Source: Candidatus Bathyarchaeota archaeon
GTDB taxonomy: Archaea; Thermoproteota; Bathyarchaeia; Bathyarchaeales; Bathycorpusculaceae
Direction: 5' to 3'
NCBI GenBank assembly: GCA_026014545.1
Contig: JAOZIH010000006.1
Coordinates: 47,849 to 111,848, forward strand
Length of the DNA stretch: 64,000 bases
Position 1 is the stretch's first letter, and each line of letters begins with the position of its first letter. Positions 16,827 to 26,234 of the stretch are shown here, one piece after another. The notes beneath the pieces were generated by a model. The model ran no database searches. It worked only from the letters and a program-made list of their open reading frames with translations, and had not been told where the DNA came from. Made by a program: the position numbers and the translations under genes.

Positions 16827-18389
16827 GTGCTAAAAGCTGATAAACCCCATTTTTCTTTTACCTTCCACTGTAAGAAGGGACCTAGCATAGGCTGCGGTGT
16901 ATTCAGCGCAATAAGCTTTAAAGGCGAAGCGGTACTTCCGTATATTTATTGGGGACTACGCGCCCAAAACCATCGAGGGCATCAGTCCCATGGTTTTCTC
17001 ACTTATGATAATGGGCGAGTGTACATACACAAGAAACTCGGGTTAGTGCCCAAATTAGGCGCTAGCAGCATACAACGATGGCTCAAGCAACTGCCAGGGC
17101 ACGTAGGCTTAGGCAACGTACGATATACCACTTCAGGAAAAAGTGATGAGGCATCAATAATTCAGGGCACTCAACCGGCCACCGCCTCGATAAATGGACT
17201 AAAACTTGCGATTTCATTTAACGGCAACATCGCCAATGCCATGGTTATAAAAAAGGAGTTATCGCAGCGTTTTCCAGGTTTCTCTTACGGTTGCGATTCT
17301 GACATAATTTGCCAGAAATTGTTACTTGAATTTTACCGAAATGGAAACTTGCCAGATGCAGTTAAAGCATGCATGCAAAGCCTTGACGGAGCATTTTCCG
17401 TATCTGGCATAACTGGAACCGGAGAGCTTTTCGCGTTTAAAGATCCGCATGGCATAAAGCCGCTTTGCGCTGGACACAGCCCAGACGGCGCGACCTACGC
17501 GTTTTCCTCAGAAACCGTAAGCTTAGACATGAATGGTTTCATCAGAGATTTCGAGCTTGAACCAGGAGAACTCGTGAAAGTTTCAAAAGAGGGCTTCGAG
17601 CGCATCCAACTCGTTAAGAATCCGCGCAAGGCGTTCTGCGCTTTTGAATACGCTTACTTCGCAAGGCCTGACTCAAGGATTGACGGCAAATACGTTTACG
17701 AAATCCGCGAAGATTTTGGAAGAAACCTCGTTAAGGAATACTCGGAAATCGTCAAGGACGCAGACATCATTCTCTCCGTGCCTGAAACAGGCGATGATTC
17801 AGCGATGGGCGTCCACGAGGCTTCTGGGCTTAGGTGGGAGCGTGCATCACGAAGGCATCGCTACGTCACCGAAAGAGCCTTCATACTGCTGAATAACGAG
17901 CGCTTCTCGACAATCGACCGCAAAGTAAACATCCTCGGCTCCAAAGTTCAAGGTAAACGTGTCATAGTTACCGAGGACAGCATAGTCCGTGGCGACACCA
18001 CAAAAATCATCATAGAAAAGCTGCGCCGCGCAGGCGCCCAAAAAGTCTACATGTTCGTGACGTTCCCACGCATAATTGGCCCTTGCTTCTACGGCATTGA
18101 CATGGCAACTTACGGGCAACTGATAGGGTCGCGGCATAATGCTGAGGAAATCGCGAAAATAATAGGCGCAGATGCCGTATGCTATCAATCCATTGAGGGA
18201 TTAGTTCGCGCCACAGGCCACACTCGCAACGAGCTATGTTTAGCATGTGTTACAGGCGAATATCCTACACCTTATGCTCAAAAGTTAGCTGACGAGATGA
18301 GAGAAAAATTCCTTAAAGGCTACGAAGAAAAGGGAAGAATCTACGAAACCTGTGAGAGCAGCCAGATGCGTAGTGATAAAGCAAATTAA
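16827..18389 (+). CDS. purF: Amidophosphoribosyltransferase
   Basis: First step of purine synthesis: PRPP plus glutamine to phosphoribosylamine. From the GTG at 16827 the protein is 520 residues with a 22-residue propeptide before the N-terminal nucleophile Cys23 (GCGVFSAI). Glutaminase features: NVRYTTSG, SFNGNIAN, GCDSDII. The PRPP loop is VIVTEDSIVRGDTT. Cys residues in FCAFEYAYFARPDS, IGPCFYGID and LCLACVTGEYPT match those that hold a 4Fe-4S cluster in the Bacillus-type enzyme. First gene of a run with purD, HAD, ftr and pfkB. Confidence 0.95.
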   Translation: MLKADKPHFSFTFHCKKGPSIGCGVFSAISFKGEAVLPYIYWGLRAQNHRGHQSHGFLTYDNGRVYIHKKLGLVPKLGASSIQRWLKQLPGHVGLGNVRYTTSGKSDEASIIQGTQPATASINGLKLAISFNGNIANAMVIKKELSQRFPGFSYGCDSDIICQKLLLEFYRNGNLPDAVKACMQSLDGAFSVSGITGTGELFAFKDPHGIKPLCAGHSPDGATYAFSSETVSLDMNGFIRDFELEPGELVKVSKEGFERIQLVKNPRKAFCAFEYAYFARPDSRIDGKYVYEIREDFGRNLVKEYSEIVKDADIILSVPETGDDSAMGVHEASGLRWERASRRHRYVTERAFILLNNERFSTIDRKVNILGSKVQGKRVIVTEDSIVRGDTTKIIIEKLRRAGAQKVYMFVTFPRIIGPCFYGIDMATYGQLIGSRHNAEEIAKIIGADAVCYQSIEGLVRATGHTRNELCLACVTGEYPTPYAQKLADEMREKFLKGYEEKGRIYETCESSQMRSDKAN

Positions 18390-18424
18390 GCGTTTCCGTT
18401 TATTCTCTAACGAAGGTGTCGTTC

Positions 18425-19840
18425 ATGGAGAAAGTAGGCATACTCGTCGTGTCATACGGCGCAAGAGAAGCCGCTATGGTTGACGCTTTCGCCCGAAGCC
18501 CAAACCATAAAGTGGAACTCTACATCGCAGACAAGCAGCGCAACCCGTTCAATGTGAAAAGGGCCACGAAGCATGTGGTCATACCTGATTTGAACATTGA
18601 GCAAATCTGCAAGTTTGCCGAGGCTAACAAGGACAAACTTGACTTTGTAATGGTCGGCCCTGAAAAACCCATAATTGAGGGCGTACGCGACCTTGTGGAG
18701 CAGCGGACAGGCATCCCAGTTATCTGCCCACTACGGGATTACGCCATAGAAGCCAGCAAGGTTCAGCAGCGCTTGCTGCTGCAGGAAATAGCGCCGGAGG
18801 CAAATCCGCGCTTCAAAATTTTTAACCCACAAGAGTATGATGGGATAGCCGCTGTGAAGAAGGATGTTTACGAGTGGCTTGATGAGCTTGAGAACCAAGC
18901 GGTGGTGAAGCCTGACAAGCCAGCGGCTGGCAAAGGTGTAGGCGTTTGGGAAGACCACTTCACCACGCGCGAACAACTCTTTGAACATTTCATCTCAAAC
19001 TTCCAGCATGGCGCGGTTATAATAGAAGAAAAAGTAGATGGCGAAGAATCCAGTTTCCAAGCGTTTTGCGACGGCAAGCATCTGGTTCCCTTGCCTGACA
19101 CGCGAGATTACAAGCGCGCATTCGACGGAGACAAGGGACCAAACACAGGCGGAATGGGCGCCTACAAGGACGCAGATGACAAGTTGCCCTTCCTGACAGC
19201 GGCTGAACGGGAGTGCGAGCTTGCGCTTGCCAAGAAAATTTTTGAGAAATGGGCATCGAAAATAAGCGATGGCATCGCTTTGAGGGGCGTGCCCTTATAT
19301 CTGGCTTTTATGCACACTGGAAAGGGCATAACGGTTCTTGAGAATAACAGTCGCCCAGGCGACCCTGAAATCATTAATATTCTTCCACTTTTAAAGGATG
19401 ATTTCGTTGATTTATGCTTCAGAATGTTAGAAGGCAATTTAACACGTGTTGAATTGGAGAAGGCCGCGGCCGTGTTAACTTACAAGGTTCCGCCTACTTA
19501 CGGCGGCTACGCGGATGCCTTCCCAAACCTAGTCGATAAGGCAGCGGTGGACACGCCAGTTGACCTGTCACGGGCTTATGCGCTTGCAGAAAAATACGGT
19601 GACAGAATCAAAGTTTACCCGGGCTCCATGGAGGTCAGAGATGGCGAGACTTACGCGTTGAAATCCAGGGCAGTGGGAGTTTTAGGCCTCGGCGAGACCA
19701 TCGAGGAAGCGCGGCAGATTTCATTGGAGGGCACGCGGGCAATAAGCGGCGGCGGGCTCTGGAACCGAACCGACATAGCCTCAAAGCAGCACATAGCGCA
19801 GAGCATAAGCCACATGGAGCATTTGAGGCGTAAACTGTGA
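18425..19840 (+). CDS. purD: Phosphoribosylamine-glycine ligase
   Basis: 471 residues from ATG 18425, which has GGTG at a good distance; GTG 18416 is less likely. It ligates glycine to phosphoribosylamine. ATP-grasp features: VKPDKPAAGKGVGVWED, IIEEKVDGEESSFQAFCDG, GPNTGGMGAY and ENNSRPGDPEI. Starts 35 bases after purF and ends overlapping the next gene (GTGA). Confidence 0.96.
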   Translation: MEKVGILVVSYGAREAAMVDAFARSPNHKVELYIADKQRNPFNVKRATKHVVIPDLNIEQICKFAEANKDKLDFVMVGPEKPIIEGVRDLVEQRTGIPVICPLRDYAIEASKVQQRLLLQEIAPEANPRFKIFNPQEYDGIAAVKKDVYEWLDELENQAVVKPDKPAAGKGVGVWEDHFTTREQLFEHFISNFQHGAVIIEEKVDGEESSFQAFCDGKHLVPLPDTRDYKRAFDGDKGPNTGGMGAYKDADDKLPFLTAAERECELALAKKIFEKWASKISDGIALRGVPLYLAFMHTGKGITVLENNSRPGDPEIINILPLLKDDFVDLCFRMLEGNLTRVELEKAAAVLTYKVPPTYGGYADAFPNLVDKAAVDTPVDLSRAYALAEKYGDRIKVYPGSMEVRDGETYALKSRAVGVLGLGETIEEARQISLEGTRAISGGGLWNRTDIASKQHIAQSISHMEHLRRKL

Positions 19841-20919
19841 AGCCCGTTTTCGTATCCGACTGCGAGGGCCCCATAAGCAAGAATGACAACGCCTACGAGG
19901 TAACCGCGCATTTTGTTCCAAACGGCGACAAACTTTTCGCGCTCATAAGCAAGTATGACGATGTGCTTGCTGACGTTTTTAAGCGGCTGGGCTACTCTGC
20001 TGGCAGCACGCTAAAGCTGATTCTCCCTTTCCTAAAGGCTTACGGCGTTACTGACGCGCAGATGGAGGAATTTTCCGCGGAAAACCTAATTCTAATTGCA
20101 AACAGCAGGGAAGCACTGCAGCATGTGCAGACAGCAGCCAGCGCCTTTATCGTCAGCACAAGCTATGAGCATTATATCAAGGCGCTTTGCAGAGCCATAA
20201 ATTTTCCCTATGCAAACACGTACTGCACCAAATTAAGCATCGACAAGTATGGCGTGAGCGAAAAGGAAAAGGCTTGGCTGAAAGAAGTGGCAAAAGAAAT
20301 CGCGCAGATGCCGATGATATCCATTCCTCCAGCAGCAAAAACAATAGAAGACTTTTCACCAGTTGACCAGGAAACAATTCGGCGTCTGGACAAGATTTTC
20401 TGGAGCGAGATTGCAGACACTGGTTTAGGCCGAATCTTCTCTGAAGTAACCACAGTGGGCGGAAGCCAGAAGGCTGCAGCCATAGAAGATGCCGTGGAGC
20501 GTGTAGGCGCGCAGCTAACTGATGTAATGTACGTGGGTGACAGCATAACCGACGTTGAAGCCTTCAAGCTCGTTAGAAGCAGCGGCGGCTTAACAGTTTC
20601 ATTTAATGGCAATGAGTATGCGGTAAAAAACGCTGAAGTCGCAGTGCTATCCGAAAGCAGCATCGTAACCGCTGTAATCGCTGACCTATTCTTTGCCCTT
20701 GGAAAACAGCGGACATTGGCGGTGCTGGCAAACTGGAGCCACGAAACGCTACAGAACAGCACGGTTAGCCCGCGTCTGCGCGGCAAGCTCTTCGCTTTGT
20801 ATCCTGCGACTTTGCCTAAAGTTCAAATAGTAACAGCGAAAAACATGGATGCCATAGCCAAAGAAAGCAGCGAGTTTAGACGGCGAGTGCGAGGCGAAAA
20901 CATAGGGAGGCTCGGATAA
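19837..20919 (+). CDS. HAD-fold protein, COG4030/EhaR-like
   Basis: 360 residues from a GTG that overlaps the purD stop. HAD motif I is FVSDCEGPISKND, altered from DxD to DxE, and the C-terminal acidic motif is MYVGDSITDVEAFKL. Related archaeal proteins are annotated as energy-converting hydrogenase A subunit R, though they occur without the hydrogenase. Substrate unknown. Its place between purD and ftr suggests a phosphatase acting on a nucleotide or one-carbon intermediate, which is inference. Confidence 0.75.
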   Translation: MKPVFVSDCEGPISKNDNAYEVTAHFVPNGDKLFALISKYDDVLADVFKRLGYSAGSTLKLILPFLKAYGVTDAQMEEFSAENLILIANSREALQHVQTAASAFIVSTSYEHYIKALCRAINFPYANTYCTKLSIDKYGVSEKEKAWLKEVAKEIAQMPMISIPPAAKTIEDFSPVDQETIRRLDKIFWSEIADTGLGRIFSEVTTVGGSQKAAAIEDAVERVGAQLTDVMYVGDSITDVEAFKLVRSSGGLTVSFNGNEYAVKNAEVAVLSESSIVTAVIADLFFALGKQRTLAVLANWSHETLQNSTVSPRLRGKLFALYPATLPKVQIVTAKNMDAIAKESSEFRRRVRGENIGRLG

Positions 20920-21831
20920 ATGACAGCTAAACCCGTAGTTGAGGATACCTATGCTGAAGCTTTCGCCGGAATTTTCTGCCGCATAATCGTTACAGCTGAC
21001 GATAAACGCACGGTTCGCAGCGCGGCTGAAGACGCAACTGCAACGCCTTCAGTGGTGATCGGCCGAGTGGAGGGCGGAATCGAGAAATGGCTAAGCCGAG
21101 AGGAAACGCCCGACCATCGTGAAGGCGCGCTACTGCAGTTCTGGGGAGCAATAAACCCCCAAACGTCTTTCGAGGCTTCTTTAAAAAAGTTTGAAACCGA
21201 ATTGTCCTACAGAATACGCCAGGACATTCTGGTTAAACCCTTCACCGCGGTTTTTGACGCCTTGCCTAATGCAGAGGGAAAGCTGGATATGATGGAGCGG
21301 GTGGGCCACTGCGGCGACGGCTACGAGTGGACTGAAAAGCGCTATGACCGCGAAATCATCGTCGTGCCGCTTATGATTCCCGACTTCATCATCGAACGGC
21401 AGCTAGGCTATGCACGCGGCGTAATGGGCGCAAACTTTTGGGTCATGTGCAAAAACAAAGAAGCCGTGAAGAAGGCAGACAGAAAAGCGCTGGAAGCCAT
21501 ACACACAGTAGCAGGCGTAATTACGCCGTTTGATGTGTGCTCCGCCGGCTCCAAGCCTGAAACCCGCTTCCCCGCCATAGGCCCAACCACGAACCATCCA
21601 TATTGCCCCTCGCTGAAGCCACGGCTAAGGGGCGCCTCCTTGGTTCCTGAGGGCGTGCGCTACATACCCGAGATAGTTATTAACGGCGTCTCGATGGATG
21701 CGGTCAAGCAAGCCATGAGAGCAGGAATCCGAGCCGTGCTAAATGTTGACGGCGTCGTGCGCGTTTCCGCGGGAAACTACGGCGGAAAACTAGGTGACTA
21801 CAAAATTTACTTACGCGAGCTGATTTCATGA
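20920..21831 (+). CDS. ftr: Formylmethanofuran-tetrahydromethanopterin formyltransferase
   Basis: 303 residues; moves a formyl group between methanofuran and tetrahydromethanopterin in the archaeal methyl branch of the Wood-Ljungdahl pathway. Family features: [44 protein letters not shown]-type stretch as [45 protein letters not shown] and [15 protein letters not shown]. The start codon abuts the preceding stop (TAAATG) and the end overlaps pfkB by ATGA, so it is firmly inside the purine operon. Confidence 0.92.
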   Translation: MTAKPVVEDTYAEAFAGIFCRIIVTADDKRTVRSAAEDATATPSVVIGRVEGGIEKWLSREETPDHREGALLQFWGAINPQTSFEASLKKFETELSYRIRQDILVKPFTAVFDALPNAEGKLDMMERVGHCGDGYEWTEKRYDREIIVVPLMIPDFIIERQLGYARGVMGANFWVMCKNKEAVKKADRKALEAIHTVAGVITPFDVCSAGSKPETRFPAIGPTTNHPYCPSLKPRLRGASLVPEGVRYIPEIVINGVSMDAVKQAMRAGIRAVLNVDGVVRVSAGNYGGKLGDYKIYLRELIS

Positions 21832-22742
21832 GCCGCTTTGATGTTATAGGCTTCGGCGCGCTTAACGTGGATAAGCTTTTCAAAGTGAACAGAATCGCCA
21901 AAGAGGAAGAAGAAAGCTTCATCGAGGATTACAGCGAAGACTGCGGCGGCTCAGCAGCTAACACCGTTGTCGGCCTCGCAAGGTTAGGCTGCAAAGTTGG
22001 CTTCATCGGTAAGGTTGGCTGCGACAGAGAAGGCGACATGCTACTCCAAAGTTTCCGCAGCGAAGGTGTAGACACGCAAGGCATAGTCCACGCGGAGCAG
22101 GGCAGAAGCGGCGCAGTCTTTGGTTTCGTAGATAGAAAAGGCGGCCGTGCGCTATATATTAACTCAGGCGTCAACGACACCATAACCTTTGAAGAAGTCA
22201 ACGTGGACTATGTTTCGCAAACACGCTTTCTGCATTTAACCTCCTTCGTAGGAGACAAGTCGTTTGAAACGCAAAAGAAACTTTTAGACGCCATACCCGC
22301 AGCCGTCAAGGTTAGCTTCGACCCAGGCGCGTTGTATGCTCGAAGAGGCTTCGCGGCGCTGGAGCCCATAATTCGAAGAACCTATGTTCTAATGCCAAAC
22401 GCCCTTGAGCTTAAGCTTTTGACTGGGGAAGCGGACTACCGCAAAGGCGCTGAATTCATGCTGGAAAAAGGCGTTAAAATTGTTGCCGTCAAGCTTGGAA
22501 GCGGCGGATGCTATGTTACGGATGGACGCGAAAGACATTTGATAAAGGCGCTTAACGTGAAGGTTGTGGACACTACAGGCGCAGGCGACGCCTTCTGCGC
22601 AGGCTTCCTTTACGGCTTGCTTAATGGCAAAAGCTTGCAGGAATGCGGGAAGCTGGGCAACTTTGTTGCTTCGCGGTGTATACTGAAAATGGGCGCGCGG
22701 GCGGGTTTGCCGTTCGCTCGGGACTTAGAACTTCTTGGTTAG
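21828..22742 (+). CDS. PfkB-family sugar or nucleoside kinase
   Basis: 304 residues. N-terminal [15 protein letters not shown], the hinge [16 protein letters not shown], and the C-terminal anion-hole motif [13 protein letters not shown] identify the ribokinase family. Substrate cannot be read from the sequence; a nucleoside or ribose is attractive given the purine operon. It starts with ATGA overlap after ftr and its 3' end overlaps the convergent purQ by 18 bases. Confidence 0.88.
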   Translation: MSRFDVIGFGALNVDKLFKVNRIAKEEEESFIEDYSEDCGGSAANTVVGLARLGCKVGFIGKVGCDREGDMLLQSFRSEGVDTQGIVHAEQGRSGAVFGFVDRKGGRALYINSGVNDTITFEEVNVDYVSQTRFLHLTSFVGDKSFETQKKLLDAIPAAVKVSFDPGALYARRGFAALEPIIRRTYVLMPNALELKLLTGEADYRKGAEFMLEKGVKIVAVKLGSGGCYVTDGRERHLIKALNVKVVDTTGAGDAFCAGFLYGLLNGKSLQECGKLGNFVASRCILKMGARAGLPFARDLELLG

Positions 22743-23543
22743 ATAATCCACTATGCTTTCGAAAATCAGTTTTCCGTCGCCGTACTGCGGCATCCTTTCT
22801 TGGCGCGTCCAGTCAGGCTGCTGCCACCAGTAAAACGCCCTTTCAGGATGCGGCATCAAACCAAAGATTGTTCCTTCTCTATTGCATATGCCAGCGATGT
22901 CGTGGAAAGAGCCGTTGGGGTTTGCTGGATACTTGCCCTCCGCGTATTCTCCGCTTTTGCTGCAGTAGCGGAAAACAAGCAGGTCATTTTCGACAAGCTG
23001 TGCAAGTAGCTTCTGCTGCTTCTCTCGGGGGAAAAGGAACCGCCCTTCAGAATGCGCCACTGGTATTCTGAGCACGCTGCCCGCGGGGACTTTGCTTGTA
23101 AACACGCATTTGCCCCTGTTTTCCTGTTTTAGGTAGATCCAGCGGCAGTTGTAGCCCTGCGGGATGTTCGCGGCTAAAGTAGCTTCGGGATACTCGCTTA
23201 TGCCCTCAAATCCTGGAAGCAGACCGTATTCAACGAGAACTTGGAAGCCGTTGCATATGCCAAGAATTGGCCTGTTATCGTCAACGAATGCTCTGATTTC
23301 GTTGTCAAGCTTGGCTGATAGCCATCTTGCCAGTATAGCGCCGGCGCGCACGTAATCGCCGAAGGAGAAGCCGCCGGGGAAAACAAGCGCTTGATAATCC
23401 AGCAGGTTCCGGCGTTTAGCCAGTTCGTTTACGTGTAAGGTTTCAGCTTGAACGCCTAGCTCTTGGAATGCTCGTTGTGTTTCAGCGTCGCAGTTTGTTC
23501 CGCCCACGCGTAGAATGCAAACCCGGATTTCCTCACGCTTCAC
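22725..23543 (-). CDS. purQ: FGAM synthase glutaminase subunit
   Basis: 272 residues; supplies ammonia from glutamine to PurL. Class I amidotransferase nucleophile Cys in LGICNGFQVL, His-Glu in LMPHPERAF, early FPGGFSFGDYVRAGAI. Starts four bases after the purL stop, so it is the last gene of purM-purS-purL-purQ. Confidence 0.96.
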   Translation of the reverse strand: MKREEIRVCILRVGGTNCDAETQRAFQELGVQAETLHVNELAKRRNLLDYQALVFPGGFSFGDYVRAGAILARWLSAKLDNEIRAFVDDNRPILGICNGFQVLVEYGLLPGFEGISEYPEATLAANIPQGYNCRWIYLKQENRGKCVFTSKVPAGSVLRIPVAHSEGRFLFPREKQQKLLAQLVENDLLVFRYCSKSGEYAEGKYPANPNGSFHDIAGICNREGTIFGLMPHPERAFYWWQQPDWTRQERMPQYGDGKLIFESIVDYLTKKF

Positions 23544-23547
23544 CGCG

Positions 23548-25929
23548 TTACACCTCGCTGCTTAATGTTCTCTTCCAACTACGCTGCAGCTCAGCAACTG
23601 AAGCATCAACAGCAATCTTCCCATTCAAGCCTTGAATGATTAGCCTTGCGTCCTCGGTTACTTCGCCTATTTGGGCATAAACCTTATTCCGCATTAAAGC
23701 CTCAAAATCGGCCTTGTCTTTCGCGTCAACTTCCACGAGAAAGCGGCTGTTAGATTCGGAAAACAGCAGGAAATCGCTGCGAGACACCTGCTTATTTGGC
23801 ACTGCTCGTAGGTCAAGCCTTAAGCCTAAGCCGCCTGCAAAAGCCATTTCCGCCGCTGCCACTGCCAAGCCGCCTTCTGAAAGGTCATGGCAAGCTTTAA
23901 CAAGGCCTAGGTCGATGGCTTTGGTGACGGCGCGGAAGGTTCGTTTTGCCTGTGCTGCCCGCACTTTTGGCACTGACTTGCCCAGATAGCCCATAAGCTT
24001 ATAGTACTCTGAGCCGCCCAGTTCATTGAAGGTTTGACCCACAATGTAGAGGAGGTCGCCTGGCTTCTTCAAATCCATTGAAACGACCAATCGTATGTCG
24101 GGAATTATGCCCAGCGCGGTGATTAGAAGCGTTGGCGTAACAGGCCCCAGCGGCGACTCGTTGTAGAGGCTGTCCTTACCTGAGATGAAGGGTGTTCGGA
24201 AGGCTGTGGCATAGTCATAGCAGGCTTGGCATGCCCTTACAAGTGAGCCGAGCCGTTCGGGCTTTTCAGGGTTGCCCCATGTGAAGTTGTCCAGAAGCGC
24301 GATTCTGCGGCCGCCTACTGCCACGTTGTTGCGAATGGCTTCGTCTATGGCGGAAGCTGCCATCCAATATGCTTCGATTTTGCCGTAGTTCGGGTTCATG
24401 CCGCATGAGATTACAGCGCCTTTCCAAGAGTTTTCAAGTGGCTTTATCACTGCCGCGTCGTTTGGCCCGCTGTTTTCGCCCTGCAGCGGCTTCAGCGCAG
24501 TGTTACCTTTCACTTCATGGTCGTAGGTGCGCACTACGCTTTCTTTGCTGGCAATGTTGGGCGCCGATAGCAGTGTCATAAGCGTTTCAGTGAGGTTCGC
24601 TGGCTCTGGAAACTCGGGCTCCTCAAGCTTTGCAGTTGCGTAGACTGCGGTTTTCATGCTTTCCGGCGGCTTAAACAGAAACTCCATGTCCACGTCAGCG
24701 ACTTGCTCGCCTTGATAAGCAAGCTGAAGACGCTGCTTCGCGGTGAGCGCTCCTATCGCGGTGGCTTCCACATCTTCTTTCTCGAAAACTTCCAGCGCTT
24801 TCTCGAGGTTTTCAGGCGGAACGGTTAGTAGCATTCGCTCCTGCGATTCCGAGATGTATATTTCCCATGGCGCTAAGCCAGGATACTTCAACGGAACTTT
24901 GTCCAGCTGCACTTTTGCGCCGCAGCCAAATTTCTTGGCGGTTTCGCCTACGGCTGAGGATAAGCCGCCTCCGCCAAGGTCGGTTATTGCCGAGGCGAGT
25001 TCTCGGTCTCGGATTTCAATTATCGCGCGCTTCAGCTTCTCCTCCTCAATGGGGTCGGCGATTTGCACCGCGGGCCGCGAGACTTCTTCTGATTTTTCTG
25101 TTAGCTCAGCGGAGGCGAAGGTTACGCCGTGGATGCCGTCGCGGCCTGTTTTTCCGCCTGCCAGCACTATTACGTGTCCGGGCTGGGCGTTTCTTCGGAA
25201 CTTTTTAAGCGGAAGCAACCCCACGCAGCCGCAGTAGACCACCACGTTTCCCGTGTAGCTTTCGTCGAAGTATATGGCGCCGTTCACGGTGGGGATGCCC
25301 ATGTTGTTTCCGTAGGCGCCGATGCCCGCGGTAACGCCCATATAAACATACTTTGGATGCTTTACGCCTGCAGGGAGCTTTGCGTAATCATAATCTAACG
25401 GGCCGAAGCCTAAAACGTCCGTGCATGCAATCGGGTCAGCCCATACACCGAGTACGTCGCGGATTACGCCGCCGACGCCTGTGGCTGCGCCGCCGAAGGG
25501 CTCCACCGCAGATGGGTGATTGTGTGTTTCAACTTTGGCGGCTATGCCGTAGCCCCGGTCGAAGCGGATTATGCCTGCGTTATCTTCGAAGACGCTGAAG
25601 CACCAGCGGGGGTTGATTTCTTTTGTGGCTTTTGCAATGTAAGTCTTAAAGAGGCTGTTGATTATCGTGTTGTCTATGCGGATTTTGCCTTTGAACGTTT
25701 TGTGATAGCAGTGTTCGCTCCATGTCTGCGCTATGGCTTGCAGCTCCACATCCGTGGGGTTTCGTCCTTCCTTCGCAAAGTAATCTCTGACCGCCCGCAT
25801 CTCTTCAAGGTTTAGGCATAAGCCCATCTCGCCGCTTATTTCCAAAAGCTGCCTATCCGAGGCTTTGGCTAGGGCGACCTCGTAAAGTGTGAAGGCGGTT
25901 TTTCTGCGTATGTAGAGGCTCTCGTTCAT
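23548..25929 (-). CDS. purL: FGAM synthase large subunit
   Basis: 793 residues from ATG 25929, which overlaps the purS stop as ATGA; the frame is open further upstream to 25992 but that part lies over purS. It converts FGAR to FGAM with ATP. Features: WSEHCYHKTF, VETHNHPSAVEPFGGAATG, GGKTGRDGIHG, ITDLGGGGLSSAVGE, ISGKDSLYNE and ACHDLSEGGLAVA. This is the short archaeal/Gram-positive form needing PurS and PurQ. Confidence 0.96.
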   Translation of the reverse strand: MNESLYIRRKTAFTLYEVALAKASDRQLLEISGEMGLCLNLEEMRAVRDYFAKEGRNPTDVELQAIAQTWSEHCYHKTFKGKIRIDNTIINSLFKTYIAKATKEINPRWCFSVFEDNAGIIRFDRGYGIAAKVETHNHPSAVEPFGGAATGVGGVIRDVLGVWADPIACTDVLGFGPLDYDYAKLPAGVKHPKYVYMGVTAGIGAYGNNMGIPTVNGAIYFDESYTGNVVVYCGCVGLLPLKKFRRNAQPGHVIVLAGGKTGRDGIHGVTFASAELTEKSEEVSRPAVQIADPIEEEKLKRAIIEIRDRELASAITDLGGGGLSSAVGETAKKFGCGAKVQLDKVPLKYPGLAPWEIYISESQERMLLTVPPENLEKALEVFEKEDVEATAIGALTAKQRLQLAYQGEQVADVDMEFLFKPPESMKTAVYATAKLEEPEFPEPANLTETLMTLLSAPNIASKESVVRTYDHEVKGNTALKPLQGENSGPNDAAVIKPLENSWKGAVISCGMNPNYGKIEAYWMAASAIDEAIRNNVAVGGRRIALLDNFTWGNPEKPERLGSLVRACQACYDYATAFRTPFISGKDSLYNESPLGPVTPTLLITALGIIPDIRLVVSMDLKKPGDLLYIVGQTFNELGGSEYYKLMGYLGKSVPKVRAAQAKRTFRAVTKAIDLGLVKACHDLSEGGLAVAAAEMAFAGGLGLRLDLRAVPNKQVSRSDFLLFSESNSRFLVEVDAKDKADFEALMRNKVYAQIGEVTEDARLIIQGLNGKIAVDASVAELQRSWKRTLSSEV

Positions 25930-26177
25930 TTTTGCTCCTCTATCGCTATTGTGTAATTGTCTTTTGTGGGATTCGCCAGCAGTTTCCGGCACATTTCCTC
26001 CGCTTTCGTCGCCGCTTCCTTAGACGTTTCTGCTTCGAGAAATACGGTGTAAACTTTGCTTACGTTCACGGCGCTAACCGTGTAACCAAGCTCTTTCAGT
26101 AAACGCGCGGTAGTTTCGCCTTCGGGGTCGCTGTGGCCTGGTTTCAGGCTGACTTCGATTTTTGCACGGTATTTCAT
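25926..26177 (-). CDS. purS: FGAM synthase subunit PurS
   Basis: 83 residues. The PurS pattern is clear: YRAKIEVSLKPGHSDPEGET, LLKELGYTVSAVNVSKVYTVFLEA, then AEEMCRKLLANPTKDNYTIAIEE. It bridges PurL and PurQ. ATGA overlap with purL. Confidence 0.95.
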   Translation of the reverse strand: MKYRAKIEVSLKPGHSDPEGETTARLLKELGYTVSAVNVSKVYTVFLEAETSKEAATKAEEMCRKLLANPTKDNYTIAIEEQK

Positions 26178-26234
26178 GGGCTAAAATGTAAGCGCTTGAG
26201 ATTTAAACGCTTTCATCACATAAAACGCAAAGCA

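Noticed and set aside
25930..25992. Upstream extension of purL
   Set aside because: The ATGA junction with purS and the family N-terminus (MNESLYIRR) fix the start at 25929.
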